A stretch of 64,000 nt of DNA, from the NCBI RefSeq assembly GCF_052088025.1, contig NZ_JBQCYD010000006.1:1-64000 (forward strand). The letters run 5' to 3'. The notes beneath the pieces are model-generated. The model did not search any database, was not told the origin of the DNA, and was given only the letters and a program-made list of their open reading frames with translations. The translations under genes and the position numbers were made by a program. The stretch comes from Anaeromonas sp052088025. Lineage in GTDB: Bacteria; Bacillota; Clostridia; Tissierellales; SIT17. Shown one piece after another: positions 61,014 to 64,000 of this stretch. Every line of letters begins with the position of its first letter. The stretch's first letter is position 1.

Positions 61014-61945
61014 TAATATTCCTCCCTATATTTCTTTATTATCATTCTTGCTATTATATTCATTAATAGAGTAAGTAAAAAAAGTAGCATGCCTACAGCA
61101 AATATAGTCTTATATATAAGTCCTCCATGTGTTACATCCCCCGAAGCGACTTGTACAATAAATGCTGTCATAGTTTGTACACCTTCAAGTGGGTTTAAAG
61201 TTAAGTTTGGACTTGAACCTGCTGCCAAAGTTACTATCATTGTTTCACCAACAGCTCTAGAAATTGCAAGTACAAACGAAGAAATTATACTAGATAACGC
61301 TGCGGGGATAACAACTTTAGTTGATACTTCAAATTTAGTTGAACCAAGAGCATATGCTCCTTCCTTTATTTCTTTTGGTACAGATCTCATTGCATCCTCA
61401 CTTAGGGAAGAAATCATAGGGATTATCATAATTCCCACTGCAATACTAGCGCTTAATGCATTAAATACATTTATGCTTGGAAAAATATTTTTTAATATTG
61501 GGGTAATAAATGTAAGCGCAAAATATCCATATACTATAGATGGAATTCCTGCTAATATTTCTAATAAAGGTTTAACGATTTTCCTAGTTTTTTCTGAAGC
61601 ATATTCACTTAGATATACTGCACTACCAAGTCCTATCGGTATTGCAAATATACTTCCATATAGAGCAATCATTACCGTTCCTAAAACTAATGGTATTACT
61701 CCAAACTTAGGATTCGCAAACAAAGCTGTCCATTCTGTTCCTAACAAAAAATCAGCTATAGGTATTTCTCCAAAAAATGCTATAGTTTCTTTGGATAAAA
61801 TAGCCACTATCCCTATAGTAGTTAAAACAGATATTGAAGCTAAAGCTAATAGTATTTTTGAAATAATTTTTTCTTTTATTTTTCTTTTTTTCTTTGTTTT
61901 ATTTTTCTTTTTAAAGAAAAAATATTTATCATTTGAATTTATCAA
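61013..61945 (-). CDS. pstC: Phosphate ABC transporter permease PstC
   Basis: A permease of about 310 residues with a basic, Lys-rich cytoplasmic N-terminus, six helices and the EAA loop DAMRSVPKEIKEGAYALGSTKFEVSTKVVIPAALSSI. The preferred start is TTG 61945, five bases after AGGAGGG; the in-frame ATG at 61960 includes that site. It has its own PHO-box promoter at 61983-62047. The antisense strand is open for 302 codons, but that is a shadow. Confidence 0.94.
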   Translation of the reverse strand: MINSNDKYFFFKKKNKTKKKRKIKEKIISKILLALASISVLTTIGIVAILSKETIAFFGEIPIADFLLGTEWTALFANPKFGVIPLVLGTVMIALYGSIFAIPIGLGSAVYLSEYASEKTRKIVKPLLEILAGIPSIVYGYFALTFITPILKNIFPSINVFNALSASIAVGIMIIPMISSLSEDAMRSVPKEIKEGAYALGSTKFEVSTKVVIPAALSSIISSFVLAISRAVGETMIVTLAAGSSPNLTLNPLEGVQTMTAFIVQVASGDVTHGGLIYKTIFAVGMLLFLLTLLMNIIARMIIKKYREEY

Positions 61946-61982
61946 ATTAACCCTCCTCATTTCAAGTAACTACTTTAAATTT

Positions 61983-62047
61983 ATTATAGTATATTAAAAT
62001 TCATTTATTGTTTTGCTAAGGTTAATTGAATGTTAAATCTATGTAAA
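61983..62047 (-). promoter_or_regulatory. PhoP-dependent promoter of pstCAB-phoU
   Basis: Minus strand TATAAT (61988-61983) with four 11-bp-phased repeats upstream: AAAACA (62014-62009), TTAACC (62025-62020), TTAACA (62036-62031) and TTTACA (62047-62042). Offsets from the -10 are 26, 37, 48 and 59, identical to those at pstS. These fit the Bacillus PHO box of TTAACA-type direct repeats. Confidence 0.82.
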
Positions 62048-62107
62048 ATAATAAATTAAAAAACAATCATATTGCTAAGCAATATGATTGTTTTTTAATT
62101 TATTATT
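62047..62107 (-). terminator. Strong terminator between pstS and pstC
   Basis: A 29-bp perfect stem (62047-62075 with 62079-62107), 3-nt loop, with a long A/T arm that gives a T-rich 3' end on the minus strand. It overlaps the pstS stop and would let PstS be made in excess over the permease. Confidence 0.9.
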
Positions 62108-63053
62108 ACTTTAATTTATTTAATTCTTTTTCATAATTTTCTTCTGATAGACCTACATAACCCGTGCTAGGTACTATTTCAGGAGCGTTTTCTATATAAT
62201 AATCCACAAAAGAGTTTATTTGTTTTTTATTAGTATAATGATCTTTATTTACATATATAAATAACGGTCTGGATAAGGGAGTATACTCTCCTCCTTCTAT
62301 TGTTTCAGGAGTTGGTTCTACACCATTAATTTTTAAAGCTTTTAATTTATCCTTATTTTCTTCATAATAAGCATATCCAAAATATCCCAATGCATATTCG
62401 TCACCTGATATGCCTTGTACTAATACATTGTCATCTTCACTTGCAGTGAAATCAGTTCTTATTGCGCCGCCTTCTCCATTAACTGCTTCTGTAAAGTAAT
62501 CAAATGTACCTGAATCAGTTCCTGGACCATACAATTTAATTTCTTCTTCTGGCCATTCAGAATTTACATCGCTCCACATTTTAACTTTACTATCTGGAGC
62601 CCATATTTTATTTAAATCTTTTATAGTAATATCTTCTACCCAATCATTATTTGAATTTACTACTACAGATATGCCATCAAGAGCAACTTTTAATTCTTCA
62701 AATTCAACATCATTTTCTTTTGCTTTATCAGCTTCTTCATCTTTAATAGGTCTTGAAGCATCACTTATACTTGTCTCTCCTACGGTAAATCTTTTCATTC
62801 CTCCACCAGTACCTGATACTACTACAGTTACTTTTACATCAGGATTTTCTATTTGAAACTCTTCTGAAATAGCTGCAGTTATAGGATAAACAGTAGATGA
62901 ACCATCTATTTCTATATCCCCATTTAACCCTTGATTTGATTTATCATTTTCTGATGTTTCAGATTTATCATCTCCACAAGCAGCAAATACTGATACTGAT
63001 ACTAATAGTAATAGTGCTAAAATTATTACTTTGAAATTAATTGTTTTTTTCAT
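62106..63053 (-). CDS. pstS: Phosphate-binding lipoprotein PstS
   Basis: A 315-residue solute-binding protein with a lipoprotein signal (lipobox VFAAC, Cys26) and an Asp/Ser-rich linker. Phosphate-site motifs are IDGSSTVYPIT near 49-59, SGTGGGMKRF near 83-92, and GPGTDSGTFDYF near 173-184. It delivers phosphate to PstCAB at the outer face of the membrane. It is controlled by a four-repeat PHO box and followed by its own terminator. Confidence 0.97.
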   Translation of the reverse strand: MKKTINFKVIILALLLLVSVSVFAACGDDKSETSENDKSNQGLNGDIEIDGSSTVYPITAAISEEFQIENPDVKVTVVVSGTGGGMKRFTVGETSISDASRPIKDEEADKAKENDVEFEELKVALDGISVVVNSNNDWVEDITIKDLNKIWAPDSKVKMWSDVNSEWPEEEIKLYGPGTDSGTFDYFTEAVNGEGGAIRTDFTASEDDNVLVQGISGDEYALGYFGYAYYEENKDKLKALKINGVEPTPETIEGGEYTPLSRPLFIYVNKDHYTNKKQINSFVDYYIENAPEIVPSTGYVGLSEENYEKELNKLK

Positions 63054-63096
63054 TTAATAACTCCTCCTAAAATTTATTTTCTATCTTACACATAGA

Positions 63097-63176
63097 ATTA
63101 TAACAACATTTACTTCCTTATATGTTGTCTTAGAGTTAAGACAATGTTAAGTAAATGTTAATTAGGAAGTTGTTAA
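63097..63176 (-). promoter_or_regulatory. PhoP-dependent promoter of pstS
   Basis: Minus strand TATAAT (63102-63097) with repeats ACAACA (63128-63123), TTAACT (63139-63134), TTAACA (63150-63145) and TTAACA (63161-63156) spaced 11 bp apart. A further TTAACA is at 63176-63171, out of phase. The geometry equals that of the pstC promoter. Confidence 0.85.
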
Positions 63177-63178
63177 AT

Positions 63179-63634
63179 TTATTTTTCATCAAGTAGTTTT
63201 TTTAATTCATCCATAAAGGTATTTATATCTTTAAATTGTCTATATACTGATGCAAATCTTACATATGCTACTTCATCTTTATCTTTTAATTTTTCCATAA
63301 TCATTTCTCCAATTTTTCTAGTTGATATTTCTTTCTCCATAGAATTGCTAATATTTTTTTCTATATCATTAACTATCTTTTCCATCTCTTCAACTGAAAC
63401 TGGTCTTTTTTCACATGCTCTTATAATACCATTTAAAACCTTATTTCTATTATAAGGTTGTCTTGTTCCATCTTTTTTTATTACTACAATTGGTATTTCT
63501 TCAATTTTTTCATATGTAGTAAACCTTTTATTACATTTAGAACATTCCCTACGTCTTCTTATAGCATGACCTTCTTCTGTAGGTCTAGAATCTACAACCT
63601 TAGTTTCGTAATATTCACAATAAGGACATATCAT
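63179..63634 (-). CDS. nrdR: Transcriptional repressor NrdR
   Basis: Represses ribonucleotide reductase genes in response to dATP/ATP. The 151-residue protein has the zinc ribbon MICPYCEYYETKVVDSRPTEEGHAIRRRRECSKC (four Cys) and the ATP-cone with VVIKKDGTRQPYNRNKVLNGIIRACEKRPVS, then EVAYVRFASVYRQFKD. A GGAGATG site precedes ATG 63634. Its promoter carries a perfect Spo0A box over the -35. Confidence 0.97.
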   Translation of the reverse strand: MICPYCEYYETKVVDSRPTEEGHAIRRRRECSKCNKRFTTYEKIEEIPIVVIKKDGTRQPYNRNKVLNGIIRACEKRPVSVEEMEKIVNDIEKNISNSMEKEISTRKIGEMIMEKLKDKDEVAYVRFASVYRQFKDINTFMDELKKLLDEK

Positions 63635-63666
63635 ATAATCATCTCCAAACTTTCACTTTTAAATAT

Positions 63667-63696
63667 ATTATAATTTATATCTATGGTTTTGTCGAA
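63667..63696 (-). promoter_or_regulatory. nrdR promoter with overlapping Spo0A box
   Basis: Minus strand TCGACA (63695-63690), 17 nt, TATAAT (63672-63667). The plus-strand reading 63688-63696 is TTTGTCGAA, a perfect 0A box over the -35. The region from ATTCGACAAA to TATTTAAA is nearly the same as in the phoP promoter. Confidence 0.72.
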
Positions 63697-63700
63697 TAAC

Positions 63701-63737
63701 ATATAAAAATCTCAGGAAATTCCTGAGATTTTTATAT
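63701..63737 (-). terminator. Terminator upstream of nrdR
   Basis: An 18-bp perfect stem (63701-63718 with 63720-63737) including CTCAGGAA / TTCCTGAG and ending in AAAAAT/ATTTTT arms. It overlaps the stop of the 67-codon frame and ends just before the nrdR -35. Confidence 0.9.
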
Positions 63738-63940
63738 TAATTATTTAATTTATATCTGAATATAAGTGTAGCCTTTCCTTTTCTTTCTTTTACATCACCT
63801 TTTAGAATTTCAACATTTTCTCCGGTTTTGAGTTCTATAGTGCTTCCTTCTAAAGCTTTGAAAATTTTTCTTACTTCTTCAGATTTTTCAAGTTCTACAT
63901 CTTCTTTAACGCCCCAGGCGCTTGCAAGTACACTTGCCAT
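63737..63940 (-). CDS. Unrecognised 67-residue protein, or C-terminal part of a longer one
   Basis: I do not recognise it. The chain is mixed-charge, with a beta-rich end (STIELKTGENVEILKGDVKER, then GKATLIFRYKL), and no membrane segment. ATG 63940 has no good ribosome site (GAGG is about 15 nt away). The frame is the same as that of the preceding partial gene, from which it is separated only by a TGA at 63944-63946 and one codon. So it may be the tail of that gene, split by a real stop, an error, or a recoded UGA. Confidence 0.45.
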   Translation of the reverse strand: MASVLASAWGVKEDVELEKSEEVRKIFKALEGSTIELKTGENVEILKGDVKERKGKATLIFRYKLNN

Positions 63941-63943
63941 ATC

Positions 63944-64000
63944 TCAAGTATCACATGCCTCTATTTTTCTTTGTTCTATTGATTCTTTTATTACATCCTT
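63944..64000 (-). CDS. C-terminal end of an unidentified gene (partial, begins outside the window)
   Basis: The minus strand from the right edge reads KDVIKESIEQRKIEACDT and then TGA at 63946-63944. Only 18 codons are visible, too few to identify. The frame continues without shift into the 67-codon frame. The Cys lies three residues before the TGA, giving a C-x-x-UGA pattern. Confidence 0.4.
   Translation of the reverse strand, partial: KDVIKESIEQRKIEACDT

Noticed and set aside
61089..61997. A 302-codon open frame antisense to pstC
   Set aside because: It is the complement of the pstC coding sequence, has no ribosome site, and its product shows no family features; long antisense frames arise from codon bias in membrane-protein genes.
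1..64000. CRISPR arrays, insertion sequences, tRNA or rRNA genes, phage genes
   Set aside because: No regularly spaced repeats, transposase or integrase motifs, cloverleaf sequences or rRNA-like GC-rich conserved stretches were seen on either strand.

Overview
The window is very AT-rich and reads as one chromosome segment of an anaerobic, spore-forming, amino-acid-fermenting Firmicute of the Clostridia/Tissierellia type. The evidence is a spoIIIA operon, an uninterrupted sigK, Gram-positive phosphate and RNase J genes, a full Stickland-type ornithine-degradation cluster and an Isc-type iron-sulfur operon. The genus cannot be fixed from sequence alone; Tissierellales-like bacteria fit best. 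About 70 protein genes are present and all but one (glutamate dehydrogenase, 41955-43292) lie on the minus strand, so transcription runs from high to low coordinates. I see no rRNA, tRNA, CRISPR array, insertion sequence or prophage. One 10-base run of N (2740-2749) marks an assembly gap inside a gene.

Region 1 (1-2.7 kb): spoIIIAA-AB-AC-AD-AE (AE cut by the window edge) behind a near-consensus sigma-E promoter. Region 2 (2.7-19.4 kb): a long gene train yqeG-aroE-[type IV pilus cluster pilB-pilT-pilC-pilA-pilD-pilM-pilN-pilO-four minor-pilin-like or secreted proteins-ComFB]-aroK-aroQ-efp-CD1247-like. The pilus machine is thus embedded between shikimate genes. It has no secretin, as expected for a one-membrane cell, and ends in a ComFB-family gene. 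Region 3 (19.5-34.6 kb): MFS transporter, typA, sigK, a penicillin-binding protein, then the conserved clostridial block alaS-ireB-ruvX-DUF1292-fur-rnj-mltG-trmR-U32 peptidase-udk, with a ferredoxin-type aldo/keto reductase and a two-gene LysO exporter inserted. Region 4 (34.7-46.7 kb): alaS behind an alanine T-box, AI-2E-type permease, PRC-barrel protein, iscR-iscS-iscU, glutamate dehydrogenase, pseudouridine catabolism (psuK-psuG) and rarA.

Region 5 (46.8-56.2 kb): ord-ortA-ortB-oraS-oraE-glmL-like-orr, a complete route from L-ornithine to alanine and acetyl-CoA. It is preceded by a strong sigma-54 (-24/-12) promoter and, upstream, the gene for a sigma-54 activator with a PAS sensor. Region 6 (56.2-63.1 kb): pstS, pstC-pstA-pstB-phoU and phoP-phoR, with the sigma-54 activator gene only 12 nt behind phoR. 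The two pst promoters carry 11-bp-phased PHO-box repeats in identical geometry. Region 7 (63.1-64 kb): nrdR plus an unrecognised short gene at the edge.

The most notable observations are regulatory. Perfect Spo0A boxes overlap the -35 elements of two near-duplicate promoters (phoP and nrdR); matched PHO boxes lie before pstS and pstC with a terminator between them; sigma-54 control of ornithine fermentation is encoded from the end of a phosphate operon; and a ComFB protein sits in the pilus operon. A possible in-frame UGA readthrough (C-x-x-UGA) occurs at the right edge.
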